Positions 17,338-26,654 of a stretch of DNA of 64,000 bases are shown one piece after another (position 1 is the stretch's first letter; the number at the start of each line of letters is the position of its first letter). The notes under the pieces were generated by a model that had not been told where the DNA came from, searched no databases, and saw only the letters and a list, made by a program, of their open reading frames with translations. Made by a program: the position numbers and the translations under genes. Origin of the DNA: Alteromonas gracilis. Its GTDB lineage: Bacteria > Pseudomonadota > Gammaproteobacteria > Enterobacterales > Alteromonadaceae. The stretch lies in contig NZ_PVNO01000002.1 in the NCBI RefSeq assembly GCF_002993325.1, forward strand, positions 248,001 to 312,000, read 5' to 3'.

Positions 17338-18405
17338 CTACCCTAACTCTGATATTTCAACAGGTGTTTTCTGTGTATTCAAATGAGCCGGCGTAAACTC
17401 TTCACAGTTCATATTGCGCTGTTCCATAAAGCGTTTAACGGTATCTGCGCAGTACGCTTTACGGCAGCATTGAGACAGCAGCATTTCATGACGCTGTACA
17501 CGTTCGCGAATAAACTTAACCACTAAGCCTCTTAGCCATTGTAAACCGGCATCTTGGTCTTGACGTTTATGCCACATAACCGATAGCGGCGAACTAACGA
17601 TCTCTACAGGTGTTTCGAACACCGCCAGTTCACCTGAGAAAATCTCTTTTTCCAAAACTAGTGAGGGCGCTACGCAAATAAGGTTGCTCTCTTTAAGCAA
17701 TGGCGCGGCGTTGTGAAATTGATTCACCGACATGGCTACACGGCGTTTGAGACCTAAATTTGCTAATACTTGGTCAGTTGGCCCGCTTACATCGCCTGTT
17801 ACGGAAACTAATAAATGATCAGCGGCCACAAAGTCTTCCAAACTAAGTTGAGACTTCGCCAACGGGTGATCCGGCCGCATGACAACAACCCAGCTTGGGT
17901 CAAGAACATGTTCGGCTCGAATGACAGAGCCAGGCTCTTGATACTTGGAAAAAGTCAGTTCGGCTTCAGCGTCTTTAAGGATCTTATCCGTTTCCATATC
18001 ATAATTTGGAATTGCATGGATATTGATACCAGGCGCTTCATTTTCAATAACTTTGCGTAGCGGCCCCCACACCATCGATACAATACTGTCGGTGGCGGCT
18101 ATACGAAAGGTACGTTTAGCCGTTGCAGGGTTAAAGTCGGTTGGGTTTACGGCAACTTCAAGTTCTCCCAGCGGCCCTTGAATTTGGCTCCATAAATTTT
18201 TAGCAAACGATGTTGGCTGAATACCTCGGCCATCTTTCACAAATAATTCATCATTCCAGGCGGTGCGCATGCGTGATAGCGCATTGGAAACGGCGGGCTG
18301 CGTCATAGATAGCCTATCTGCCGCACGGGTTATTGCCCCTTCAGTCATAATGGCATCAAAAATCATTAATAAATTTAAATCATGTGGACGCATCATCGTC
18401 TCCAA
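17338..18405 (-). CDS. LysR-family regulator with a cysteine-containing C-terminal extension
   Basis: This 355-residue regulator has an N-terminal winged helix (LNLLMIFDAIMTEGAITRAADRL, then TQPAVSNALSRMR) and a substrate-binding domain from about residue 95. It is about 50 residues longer than the usual 300. The tail contains four cysteines (LLSQCCRKAYC and RNMNCEEF), which could bind metal or sense redox. It is transcribed divergently from an RND efflux pair, the typical place for a local LysR activator. The effector is unknown. Confidence 0.85.
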   Translation of the reverse strand: METMMRPHDLNLLMIFDAIMTEGAITRAADRLSMTQPAVSNALSRMRTAWNDELFVKDGRGIQPTSFAKNLWSQIQGPLGELEVAVNPTDFNPATAKRTFRIAATDSIVSMVWGPLRKVIENEAPGINIHAIPNYDMETDKILKDAEAELTFSKYQEPGSVIRAEHVLDPSWVVVMRPDHPLAKSQLSLEDFVAADHLLVSVTGDVSGPTDQVLANLGLKRRVAMSVNQFHNAAPLLKESNLICVAPSLVLEKEIFSGELAVFETPVEIVSSPLSVMWHKRQDQDAGLQWLRGLVVKFIRERVQRHEMLLSQCCRKAYCADTVKRFMEQRNMNCEEFTPAHLNTQKTPVEISELG

Positions 18406-18540
18406 ATATCGTTTACGAATTAGATATAAACCAAACCTTGTTTAAGGCTTGCGAGCAGCTTTTGTTTTATCTCACTTCTTTTGTATCAGCTTAGTAGTAT
18501 GTAGATAGATATTCCTACTCAATTCACGCTTCGTTTAGAT

Positions 18541-18556
18541 GCTGATATATATCAGC
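18541..18556. promoter_or_regulatory. 16-bp perfect palindrome in the LysR-RND gap
   Basis: GCTGATATATATCAGC lies midway between the divergent LysR gene and the RND operon and is followed by TTTTT. TATCAGC occurs again at about 18485-18491. It may be the LysR operator or, less likely, a small terminator. The rest of 18406-18828 shows only AT-rich sequence. Confidence 0.45.
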
Positions 18557-18828
18557 TTTTTCATTTCAATTAACACCTGGCGGTACTTCAGAGCTTTTAA
18601 ATAGCTTACCTAACACCGGTTGATGTTAACGCTTTATAAACGCTGCTTTAACGTTATGTTTTCCAGGCTTTATCGCTTCATTAACGCTTTTAATGCGCCA
18701 TTTCTCTACGCGTCAATATATAACATCATGTGATGTGTTGCATATAAAAAGATAATTATTTTTATTCTTTGAGGGTGTGCATAATGCGCGGCATCAAAAT
18801 TTAGTTTAACTTTTTAGAGAATCTTGCG

Positions 18829-20103
18829 ATGAAAACTTTTACCCGTTTATTGGCAATAGTCAGCCTAACTGCGCTAGTCGCTGCATGCGGTGGCAAGCAG
18901 GATCAAGGTCAATCTATGAGCGCCACTGCAAATACTGGTGTGCCTGTCGATGTGGCCACCGTAGTATCTCAACGTTTAACCGAATGGGATAACTTCACAG
19001 GCCGTTTAGAATCGCCACACATTGTTGCACTTCGTCCACGTGTATCGGGTTATATCGACTTTGTTGCGTTTGATGAAGGTGAATATGTAGAGCAAGGTCA
19101 GACGTTATTCTTGATTGATAACCGTACGTTTAAAGCGGAAGTAGACCGTCTGACCGCACAGCTTGAAGAGGCGAAAAGCCGTGTTCAGCTTGCTGAGCAA
19201 AACTACAACCGCGCATTCAAACTACGTGAAACCCAAGCGGTATCTGAAGAGGTGCTTGACGCTCGCCTAGCAGAAAAGAATCAAGCATTAGCAAGCTTAA
19301 ATCAAACACAGGCTGCACTTGAAGTGGCGCGCTTAAACCGCGGGTTTGCAAGAGTTGAAGCGCCTATTTCAGGCCGTATATCTCGTGCCAATATCACGGA
19401 AGGTAACTTTGTTACTGCAGGTCAAACAGAACTCACTCGTATTGTTTCTACCGATCGACTTTATGCGTATTTCGATATTGATGAACAGACTTACTTAAAT
19501 TATTTAAGTGGTAATAAAAAAGCATCAACGGCAGTAAGCGAGCAGCCAGTAGGGATGCGTCTAGCAAATGAATCAGACTACAACCACTGGGGGCAGATTG
19601 ATTTTATCGACAACCAAGTGAACGGCAGCACTGGCACACTTCGCGTTCGCGCCGTATTTAACAACGAAGATGGCCGTTTAATTCCTGGCTTGTTTGCGCA
19701 CCTTAAACTTGCGGGAGATACAGACGAACAGGGTATTCTTATTAAAGAAAAAGCCATTGGTACAGACCTTAACAACAAGTATGTATTGGTGGTTAACGAC
19801 GAAAGTAAGGTTGAATATCGCGCGGTTAAGCTAGGTGACAAAGTGGGCAGCATGCGCATTATCACTAGCGGCCTAAATGCCAACGACACCATTGTAGTTG
19901 ACGGCTTACAGCGAGTACGCCCCGGTGCACAAGTGGCTGCTAACGAAGTGCCTATGGGCAATGAAGATGCGCTAGCAAACTTATCTAACTGGCAGGCCCG
20001 CGTTGATAATGCATCACAAGTCGCTCAAAACATGGCGCAGGTTGAAGATGTTTTATCTGGTGGTTCAATTACTACAGATACAGCAACGGCAGGTCTTAAG
20101 TAA
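18829..20103 (+). CDS. RND efflux periplasmic adaptor (MFP) lipoprotein
   Basis: The 424-residue protein starts with a lipoprotein signal ending LVAAC, with the anchored cysteine at C20. It has the order of AcrA/MexE-type adaptors: a beta-barrel and lipoyl half (RPRVSGYIDFVAFDEGEYVEQGQ), a coiled-coil hairpin at about 100-165, the second lipoyl half (VEAPISGRISRANITEGNFV) and a C-terminal membrane-proximal domain. It links the inner-membrane pump to an outer-membrane channel. Its stop overlaps the start of the pump gene by one base, so the two are translationally coupled. Confidence 0.93.
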   Translation: MKTFTRLLAIVSLTALVAACGGKQDQGQSMSATANTGVPVDVATVVSQRLTEWDNFTGRLESPHIVALRPRVSGYIDFVAFDEGEYVEQGQTLFLIDNRTFKAEVDRLTAQLEEAKSRVQLAEQNYNRAFKLRETQAVSEEVLDARLAEKNQALASLNQTQAALEVARLNRGFARVEAPISGRISRANITEGNFVTAGQTELTRIVSTDRLYAYFDIDEQTYLNYLSGNKKASTAVSEQPVGMRLANESDYNHWGQIDFIDNQVNGSTGTLRVRAVFNNEDGRLIPGLFAHLKLAGDTDEQGILIKEKAIGTDLNNKYVLVVNDESKVEYRAVKLGDKVGSMRIITSGLNANDTIVVDGLQRVRPGAQVAANEVPMGNEDALANLSNWQARVDNASQVAQNMAQVEDVLSGGSITTDTATAGLK

Positions 20104-23100
20104 TGAACATATCGCAGTTTTTCATTAGCCGCCCGATTTTTGCGGGCGTGCTTTCACTACTTATTTTTATTGGTGGTGCCATTTCGGTATGGCAGCTGCC
20201 AATTACCGAATATCCAGAAGTCGTGCCGCCTACTGTTGTGGTAACTGCAAGTTATCCTGGCGCTAATCCAGAAGTCATTGCTGAAACCGTTGCAACACCG
20301 CTAGAGCAAGAGATAAACGGTGTTGAAGATATGCTGTATATGTCCTCGCAGGCAACAAGCGACGGTCGTATGACGCTAACGATCACCTTCGCTATTGGAA
20401 CCGATCCAGATGATGCGACTACTTTAGTACAAAACCGTGTTAACCGTGCTACACCACGACTGCCGCAGGAAGTACAGCGTTTAGGCGTAGTTACCGAAAA
20501 GTCTTCGCCAGATCTAACCATGGTGGTGCACTTAACGTCGCCCGATAATCGTTACGACATGCTCTATCTGTCTAACTATGCCGACCAGAACGTGAAAGAT
20601 GAATTGGCGCGCATTAATGGGGTAGGGCAAGTGCGTTTATTCGGGGCAGGTGAATTCAGTATGCGTGTGTGGCTAGACCCAAACAAGCTTGCTGCGCTTC
20701 AGTTAAACCCAGGCGATGTGGCTGCAGCCATTGCAGACCAAAACCAGCAAGCGGCGGCAGGAAGCTTAGGCGCTCAGCCAACGGGAACCAGTGAATTTCA
20801 GCTGCTTATTAATGTTCGCGGACGGTTAAAAGACGAAGCTGAATTTGAAAATATCATAGTCAAGTCGGGCGAAAACGGTGAAATTACTCGCTTAAAAGAT
20901 ATTGCACGCATTGAGCTAGGTGCTGACAACTATGCGTTGCGTTCGCTGTTAAACAATAACCCGGCAGCGGCTATTCCGATTTTCCAGGCACCTGGCTCGA
21001 ACGCTATTCAGATTTCAGATGATGTGCGAGCACGTATGGCCGAGCTGTCTAAAATGTTTCCAGATGGCCTGGAATACGACATAGTCTATGATCCAACGGT
21101 ATTCGTGCGTGGCTCCATTAAAGCAGTGGTTGATACCCTGTTTGAAGCTGTATTGCTTGTTGTACTGGTGGTTGTGCTGTTTCTTCAAACATGGCGTGCG
21201 TCTATTATTCCGTTAGTTGCAGTACCCATATCATTAGTGGGCACCTTTGCTTTCATGCAGCTCATGGGGTTCTCACTTAATGCCTTGTCGCTGTTTGGCT
21301 TGGTACTAGCAATTGGTATCGTGGTCGATGACGCCATTGTTGTAGTGGAAAACGTTGAGCGAAATATCGCTGAAGGTAAGTCGCCATTCGACGCAACCGT
21401 TCAGGCAATGAAAGAAGTGACTGGGCCGATTATTGCTACTACGCTGGTATTGGCTGCTGTATTTATACCAACGGCTTTCATGAGCGGCCTGACCGGGCAG
21501 TTCTATAAGCAGTTTGCGCTTACTATCACTATTTCGACCGTAATATCTGCAATTAACTCGTTAACACTTAGCCCTGCTTTATCTGCTCTACTATTGAAGC
21601 CTCACGGTAAAGCCAATGATTGGCTAACTCGCACCATGGATAAAGTGTTTGGTCGTTTTGTATTCGCGCCATTTAACCGTGTATTCGAGCGTGGTTCGAA
21701 AAAATACACAGGGGCGGTTGGCGGCTTAATTCGCAAAAGTGGCATTGTGTTGGTGTTGTATGCGGGGCTTATCGCACTCACTTATAATCAATTTGCGACT
21801 ACGCCTACCGGATACGTGCCAGGTCAAGATAAGCAATACTTAGTAGCCTTTGCACAACTGCCTAATGCGGCAAGCTTAGACAGAACCGAAGAAATCATTC
21901 GCGAAATGTCTCGAATTGCCATGGAACACCCAGGGGTATCTGATGCCGTAGCGTTTCCAGGCTTAAATATTAACGGTTTTACTAATAGCCCAAGTTCTGG
22001 AATTTTATTTACCCCGCTTAAGCCTTTTAGTGAAAGACAGTCGCCAGAATTATCTGCAGGTGCCATTGCCGCAAAACTCAATCAGCAGTTTGGCTCGATT
22101 AAAGGGGCTTATGTCGCTATTTTCCCACCACCACCGGTAATGGGGCTAGGCACTATTGGTGGCTTCCGCTTGCAAGTGGAAGACAGAGGTAATTTAGGAT
22201 TTGAAGAGCTAGAGCGTGTAACCCAAGAAGTGATAGGTAAAGCGTGGGCGCACCCAGCGCTTACTGGCTCGTTCACGAGCTTTACCGTTGCAGTACCGCA
22301 GCTAGATGTAGATGTAGACCGTGAAAAAGCGGTAAGCCAAGGGGTAAATATTGATACCTTGTTTACCACGCTTCAAGCCTATTTAGGCTCGCTGTATGTC
22401 AATGACTTCAACTTGTTTGGCAGAACCTATCAGGTTAATGTTCAGGCTGATGCCCAATATCGTCAGGAAATTGGTGATATTACCCAGTTTAAAATTAGAA
22501 ACAGCCAAGGTGAAATGATACCGCTAGGCTCATTCCTAGACGTTCAACATAGCGCCGGTCCAGACCGAGTGATGCACTACAATGGCTACGTTACTGCCGA
22601 AATCAACGGTGCCCCAGCGCCTGGCTATTCGTCAGACCAAGCGAAAGCGGCCATTGAAGAAATACTGGCTGAAACCTTGCCGCTCGGAATGACCTATGAA
22701 TGGACTGAGCTAACGTATCAGCAAATACTGGCAGGTAATGCATCAGCGTTCGTATTTCCACTGGTAGTGCTTCTCGTGTTCCTAGTGCTAGCTGCACAGT
22801 ATGAAAGCCTTCGTTTACCACTGGCAATTATATTGATAGTTCCTATGACCTTATTAAGCGCCTTAATAGGTGTGCAAATTTACGGTGGCGACAATAATAT
22901 TTTCACCCAAATTGGCTTGATAGTATTGGTAGGCCTTGCCACAAAGAACGCCATTCTTATTGTGGAGTTTGCCAAAGAATTGCAAGACAGCGGAATGGAC
23001 GCACTTTCTGCTATCAAGGAAGCGAGCCGCTTACGTTTACGCCCAATCTTAATGACATCAATTGCCTTCATAATGGGGGTATTGCCTATGGTTATTTCTA

Positions 23101-23225
23101 CCGGAGCTGGTGCCGAGATGCGCCAGGCGATGGGGGTTGCCGTATTCTCAGGCATGATTGGCGTAACCTTCTTTGGCTTAATTCTTACTCCTGTATTTTA
23201 CTATTTACTGAAACGTAAAGGTTAA
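20103..23225 (+). CDS. RND multidrug efflux permease (HAE1/MexF-like)
   Basis: The 1040-residue inner-membrane proton antiporter has the standard RND plan: TM1 (FFISRPIFAGVLSLLIF), a large periplasmic loop, TM2-6 with the proton-relay region GIVVDDAIVVVENVERN, a second loop, and TM8-12 ending in VFYYLLKRKG. The family exports hydrophobic drugs, dyes or solvents through a tripartite complex. No outer-membrane factor gene follows, so a TolC encoded elsewhere would be needed. The substrate cannot be read from sequence. The divergent LysR regulator is the likely controller. Confidence 0.95.
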   Translation: MNISQFFISRPIFAGVLSLLIFIGGAISVWQLPITEYPEVVPPTVVVTASYPGANPEVIAETVATPLEQEINGVEDMLYMSSQATSDGRMTLTITFAIGTDPDDATTLVQNRVNRATPRLPQEVQRLGVVTEKSSPDLTMVVHLTSPDNRYDMLYLSNYADQNVKDELARINGVGQVRLFGAGEFSMRVWLDPNKLAALQLNPGDVAAAIADQNQQAAAGSLGAQPTGTSEFQLLINVRGRLKDEAEFENIIVKSGENGEITRLKDIARIELGADNYALRSLLNNNPAAAIPIFQAPGSNAIQISDDVRARMAELSKMFPDGLEYDIVYDPTVFVRGSIKAVVDTLFEAVLLVVLVVVLFLQTWRASIIPLVAVPISLVGTFAFMQLMGFSLNALSLFGLVLAIGIVVDDAIVVVENVERNIAEGKSPFDATVQAMKEVTGPIIATTLVLAAVFIPTAFMSGLTGQFYKQFALTITISTVISAINSLTLSPALSALLLKPHGKANDWLTRTMDKVFGRFVFAPFNRVFERGSKKYTGAVGGLIRKSGIVLVLYAGLIALTYNQFATTPTGYVPGQDKQYLVAFAQLPNAASLDRTEEIIREMSRIAMEHPGVSDAVAFPGLNINGFTNSPSSGILFTPLKPFSERQSPELSAGAIAAKLNQQFGSIKGAYVAIFPPPPVMGLGTIGGFRLQVEDRGNLGFEELERVTQEVIGKAWAHPALTGSFTSFTVAVPQLDVDVDREKAVSQGVNIDTLFTTLQAYLGSLYVNDFNLFGRTYQVNVQADAQYRQEIGDITQFKIRNSQGEMIPLGSFLDVQHSAGPDRVMHYNGYVTAEINGAPAPGYSSDQAKAAIEEILAETLPLGMTYEWTELTYQQILAGNASAFVFPLVVLLVFLVLAAQYESLRLPLAIILIVPMTLLSALIGVQIYGGDNNIFTQIGLIVLVGLATKNAILIVEFAKELQDSGMDALSAIKEASRLRLRPILMTSIAFIMGVLPMVISTGAGAEMRQAMGVAVFSGMIGVTFFGLILTPVFYYLLKRKG

Positions 23226-23267
23226 CTCTCCCGTCTACCCAAGCGTTGCCCTCTTAAGGGGCTCTTT

Positions 23268-23297
23268 AGGCCACTCGTTTGAGTGGCCTTTTTTTTG
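23268..23297 (+). terminator. Terminator after the RND operon
   Basis: AGGCCACTC and GAGTGGCCT form a 9-bp stem around GTTT, followed by eight T, 42 nt after the pump stop. Confidence 0.95.
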
Positions 23298-23402
23298 CCA
23301 CCATTGGTCAGCTTTTATCTCGTATTGCATTATCTAAATGCTTATATTTCACTGCATCCTTAACACAAAGTTAAAAAGTACAGCAGATAAACGGAGGTTC
23401 CA

Positions 23403-24113
23403 ATGAAAATAGGTGCAGCAATAGTAATGGCGCTCGGCATGGTGATTGCGGTGTCTTTACTTGGCGTTCAGGTATCGTCTGCCATGAATGATATGCAAAC
23501 ATGGGATAGGGTAGTTACCGTAAAAGGATTGTCAGAGCGAGAATACATCGCTGACCAAGTGATTTGGCCTATTCAGTTTGTCGACGCAGGCAATGACTTA
23601 CCTCAGCTGTATGAAAATATTGAGAAAAACAGCATCAAAGTCACAGATTTTCTTAAGGACAAGGGTATTTCTGCTAAGAGTATAACCATTGGCAAGCCTG
23701 AAATTAACGATAAACTTGCACAACAATACGGGAGCGGTGAAAGGGCGCCGTTTCGCTACAGTGCAATCCAAACAGTAACGGTTTTTTCCGATGAAGTAGA
23801 AAAAGTACGTGAATTAATGCAGCAAATTGGTGAATTAATCAAAACCGGTACTGTGCTATCAGATCAAAGTTACCGCGCACAGCCTGACTATGTATTTACC
23901 CGATTAAATGATGTGAAGCCGGCGATGATTGAAGAGGCTACGTTAAATGCTCGTGAAGTTGCCGAAAAGTTTGCCTCAGACTCAAACAGTACATTGGGAA
24001 AGATAAAGCGCGCTAATCAAGGGCAGTTCAGTATATCGAGCCGGGATAGCCATCACCCTCATATTAAGAAAGTTCGAGTTGTTTCTACCATTGAATACAC
24101 GCTAGTAGACTAA
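23403..24113 (+). CDS. SIMPL (DUF541) domain protein, exported or membrane-anchored
   Basis: The 236-residue protein has an N-terminal hydrophobic segment (IVMALGMVIAVSLLGVQVSS) that is a signal anchor or uncleaved signal. The SIMPL domain begins VVTVKGLSEREYIADQVIWPI and runs to the C-terminus. Family members are periplasmic, form oligomers in some species and are linked to oxidative stress, but their biochemical role is not settled. GGAGG lies 6 nt before the ATG. It is probably monocistronic. Confidence 0.85.
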   Translation: MKIGAAIVMALGMVIAVSLLGVQVSSAMNDMQTWDRVVTVKGLSEREYIADQVIWPIQFVDAGNDLPQLYENIEKNSIKVTDFLKDKGISAKSITIGKPEINDKLAQQYGSGERAPFRYSAIQTVTVFSDEVEKVRELMQQIGELIKTGTVLSDQSYRAQPDYVFTRLNDVKPAMIEEATLNAREVAEKFASDSNSTLGKIKRANQGQFSISSRDSHHPHIKKVRVVSTIEYTLVD

Positions 24114-24139
24114 TATTCATGCTATGCTTTAAGTACGAG

Positions 24140-24203
24140 CAGCGTGTGAAGACTTTTTTACTGCATTGTAGATTGCTGATGCTGACGCAAAGAGCACACG
24201 CTG
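24140..24203. other. Long-loop inverted repeat in the gap before the DUF1289 gene
   Basis: CAGCGTGTG (24140-24148) and CACACGCTG (24195-24203) are perfect 9-bp inverted copies 46 nt apart. No other structure or gene is apparent in 24114-24364. Chance cannot be excluded. Confidence 0.25.
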
Positions 24204-24364
24204 AAGCTTTGTAGTTTAAAAATAAACCTTTTTGTGTTTGTTTAATAAAATATTTACTGAACATTACTGCTAATGTCTACTGGTTTGATGCGTGCTAATG
24301 GGGTTTAATCTCCGTTAGTGCCGCGCTATCGAAAGCCTGATACTAAGAAGGTGGAACGTCTGAG

Positions 24365-24646
24365 ATGACAGACCCAAAAACGCACGCTCAGCAACTGGAA
24401 TTTTTTGAAATTCCTAGCCCCTGTGTTGGTGTCTGTGAGTCTGGTCCACGAGGTTTTTGTAAAGGATGTTTTCGAAGCCGAGATGAGCGTCTTTACTGGC
24501 TTAAAGTGGATGACGCTACCAAACGGAAAATAATCAGCGCATGTGTACGGCGCAAAAAAGCCGTAGTGGCTAAGAAGCGTAAGGCCCAAGCTGAGCAAGG
24601 CGAGCAGAGGGATCAGCAGTACCCTTTGTTTGATTCGCCGTCATAG
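24365..24646 (+). CDS. DUF1289 small cysteine-rich protein
   Basis: The 93-residue protein contains the DUF1289 signature of four cysteines in PSPCVGVCESG and GFCKGCFRSRDER, followed by a conserved YWL and a basic tail. The spacing looks like a small metal-binding module (zinc or Fe-S), but no function is established for the family. AAGGTGGA precedes the ATG. The following HDOD gene starts 36 nt after its stop, so the two may be co-transcribed. Confidence 0.85.
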   Translation: MTDPKTHAQQLEFFEIPSPCVGVCESGPRGFCKGCFRSRDERLYWLKVDDATKRKIISACVRRKKAVVAKKRKAQAEQGEQRDQQYPLFDSPS

Positions 24647-24682
24647 ATAAGTTAAAAATTAAAAGAGACTGAGATTTAATAC

Positions 24683-25507
24683 ATGTCGTTAGATAAGTAT
24701 GTTGCTTTTGCCGCGAAATCATTTACGTTACCCGATATTTGCGTGAGGCTGCGTGCTACGCTTGACGACCCCCGTTCTAGCGCTGAAGATATCGGTCAGC
24801 TTATCAGTGCAGACGCGTCGCTAACTGCTAAAGTACTGCGTTTAGCGAATAGCTCTTTATTTCGTTTCCCGTCCCAAATTGAGACAGTGTCAAAAGCCAT
24901 AAGCGTTATCGGTGGAGAAGCGCTTTACAATTTGGTCATGGCTGAAACAGCCACAACGGCTTTCAAGCACTTTGACAATATTCTTATTAAACTAGATAAA
25001 CATTGGTATCAATCGGTTTACTGCGGCATGCTCGCGAAAAGCCTTGCAATGCGACTTAATGTTCGCGGCGCAGAACGTTTCTTTGTTATGGGTATTCTTC
25101 AAAACCTAAGCGAATTGGTAGTGGCAAAGAAAGAGCCTCAGCGTTACTACAATTATCAGAATGCTGAAAAGGGAGATTTACCACATATTGTCCAGTTAAC
25201 GCATTTCGGTTTTACGTTTGCGCAATGCAGCGGTATCATACTCGAAAATTGGCACTTACCTATTGGCTTGTACTACCCTGTATCCTTCATGAATGATGAG
25301 GCAAAGTACGCGTCTGACGTGGACGTTTGTGTGCTGGCATTGGCTAATCGAATAACGTTTAGTCAGCTAGATAAAGAAAATTACGCAAATATTGAACTTT
25401 TTACGCCAGAAATAGCCAATACGTTAAGTCTCGACATGGAAGTAATAAGTAATTCAATTGATTACGCTGAGCAAGAAACAGCAAAAATTGCTTCACTTAT
25501 TAACTGA
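24683..25507 (+). CDS. HDOD-domain protein
   Basis: The 274-residue cytoplasmic protein is mostly a single HDOD domain (DASLTAKVLRLANSSLFRFPS, then VSKAISVIGGEALYNLVMAE). HDOD is related to HD phosphohydrolases but lacks the catalytic HD pair; the visible sequence shows no such pair. Family members act as non-enzymatic partners in signalling, for example with c-di-GMP or histidine kinases. No effector domain is fused here, so the output must lie in partner proteins. Confidence 0.85.
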   Translation: MSLDKYVAFAAKSFTLPDICVRLRATLDDPRSSAEDIGQLISADASLTAKVLRLANSSLFRFPSQIETVSKAISVIGGEALYNLVMAETATTAFKHFDNILIKLDKHWYQSVYCGMLAKSLAMRLNVRGAERFFVMGILQNLSELVVAKKEPQRYYNYQNAEKGDLPHIVQLTHFGFTFAQCSGIILENWHLPIGLYYPVSFMNDEAKYASDVDVCVLALANRITFSQLDKENYANIELFTPEIANTLSLDMEVISNSIDYAEQETAKIASLIN

Positions 25508-25639
25508 GCTTTAATAATAAAACCCCGTTACTTCATCGACACACTGCAAGAACGTTGAAAGCTCTCCATAGGATTGGACTAACAAGCGTCGTTTTAAGAC
25601 GTAATCTAAGAACTATAAAAGCTTAACGTAAATCAGATT

Positions 25640-26440
25640 ATGTTCACGAAAATCCTGCTAAGCATAGCTATTGCTGTTTTCTTTTTAAGCGTGTGCGCTT
25701 CAGTAAAGGCCAGAGATCTTATCGAAACACTCTATCATGCCGACTTTACTCCTGACACTGACGATGAAATTCCCCGTTTTACTCTCGATGGCGAGCTTGG
25801 TGTATTAGTTAACACCGGTAATACATCTGCTGCCAGTGTGAAAGCAGCGGTGAATGCTGATCATGAAACTGAAAACTGGAGCAGTGTTTATTTTGCTGAA
25901 CTGCTTTACAAGGAAAGCGGAACAGCGAATACGCAGCGTGATATCAGTGCTCAGCGATTTTATACCAGTGCCCAATTCGACTATAAACTTCTAACCCCTG
26001 GCCGCCGTCTTTTCATGTATGGCGATTTTGAAGATGACAAATTTACTGGGTACGATCATCGAGCCTCGCTGGCGGCGGGTTGGTCGCAGCGAGTTTGGCG
26101 CAATGAAGACAGTGAATTTCGCTATAGCGTGGGGCCAGGCTACACGTTTATTGAGGCTGAGGAAGATAACGATAGCCTTGTAAACGACGGCATTATTGTG
26201 CGCGCTTCAGCTGAGTATAAATACCATTGGAGTTCGGGAGCGAAACTAAGGCAGTTCGTAAGCACTGAAGCAGGGGAAGAAAATACCAAGTCTCGCTCCG
26301 AAACCTCGCTTTCCGCGAACGTGTTCGGTTCATTAGCAATGAAATTGTCATTTATATTAAGTCACGAAACCGACACACCAGAAGACGTCGCTGCGCTCAG
26401 CACGGAGACATCAGTTGCCTTGGTGTACCAGTTTTTTTAG
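25640..26440 (+). CDS. DUF481 outer-membrane protein, copy 1
   Basis: The 266-residue protein has a signal peptide (ILLSIAIAVFFLSVCASVKA) and alternating beta-strands throughout, ending in a C-terminal phenylalanine typical of outer-membrane barrels. It matches the DUF481/YdiY type: FTLDGELGVLVNTGNTSA near the N-terminus and AAGWSQRVW and YSVGPGYTFIE later. It is a paralogue of the next gene, sharing the motifs STE(A/V)G and ENTKSR/DNTKSR. The function of the family is unknown. Confidence 0.8.
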   Translation: MFTKILLSIAIAVFFLSVCASVKARDLIETLYHADFTPDTDDEIPRFTLDGELGVLVNTGNTSAASVKAAVNADHETENWSSVYFAELLYKESGTANTQRDISAQRFYTSAQFDYKLLTPGRRLFMYGDFEDDKFTGYDHRASLAAGWSQRVWRNEDSEFRYSVGPGYTFIEAEEDNDSLVNDGIIVRASAEYKYHWSSGAKLRQFVSTEAGEENTKSRSETSLSANVFGSLAMKLSFILSHETDTPEDVAALSTETSVALVYQFF

Positions 26441-26458
26441 TTAATTAGTGTAAATTTC

Positions 26459-26479
26459 GCCAGTGAAACCGGCTTTTTG
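26459..26479 (+). terminator. Weak terminator between the DUF481 genes
   Basis: GCCAG and CCGGC form a short stem with one mismatch followed by TTTTT, just after the copy-1 stop. The remainder of 26441-26654 contains no further gene. Confidence 0.4.
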
Positions 26480-26654
26480 TCTATTCCGCATTGACTAGAA
26501 AGGATGAAAATGTAAACTGCGCAGCACATCGATAATGGTAGCTGCTACTTTGCAATGCCTTCTAAAAGACTACGTTAAAATTCGCGTTGTACCGCCTTGC
26601 AGTACCAAAGGTTTCGTGTACGACTAATGGACCGATAATCAATAGGATTGTTCA

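Noticed and set aside
18611..18628. TAACACCGGTTGATGTTA as a fourth LacI-type site
   Set aside because: Only the CACCGG core agrees; the arms do not form the palindrome seen at 10234 and 17036.
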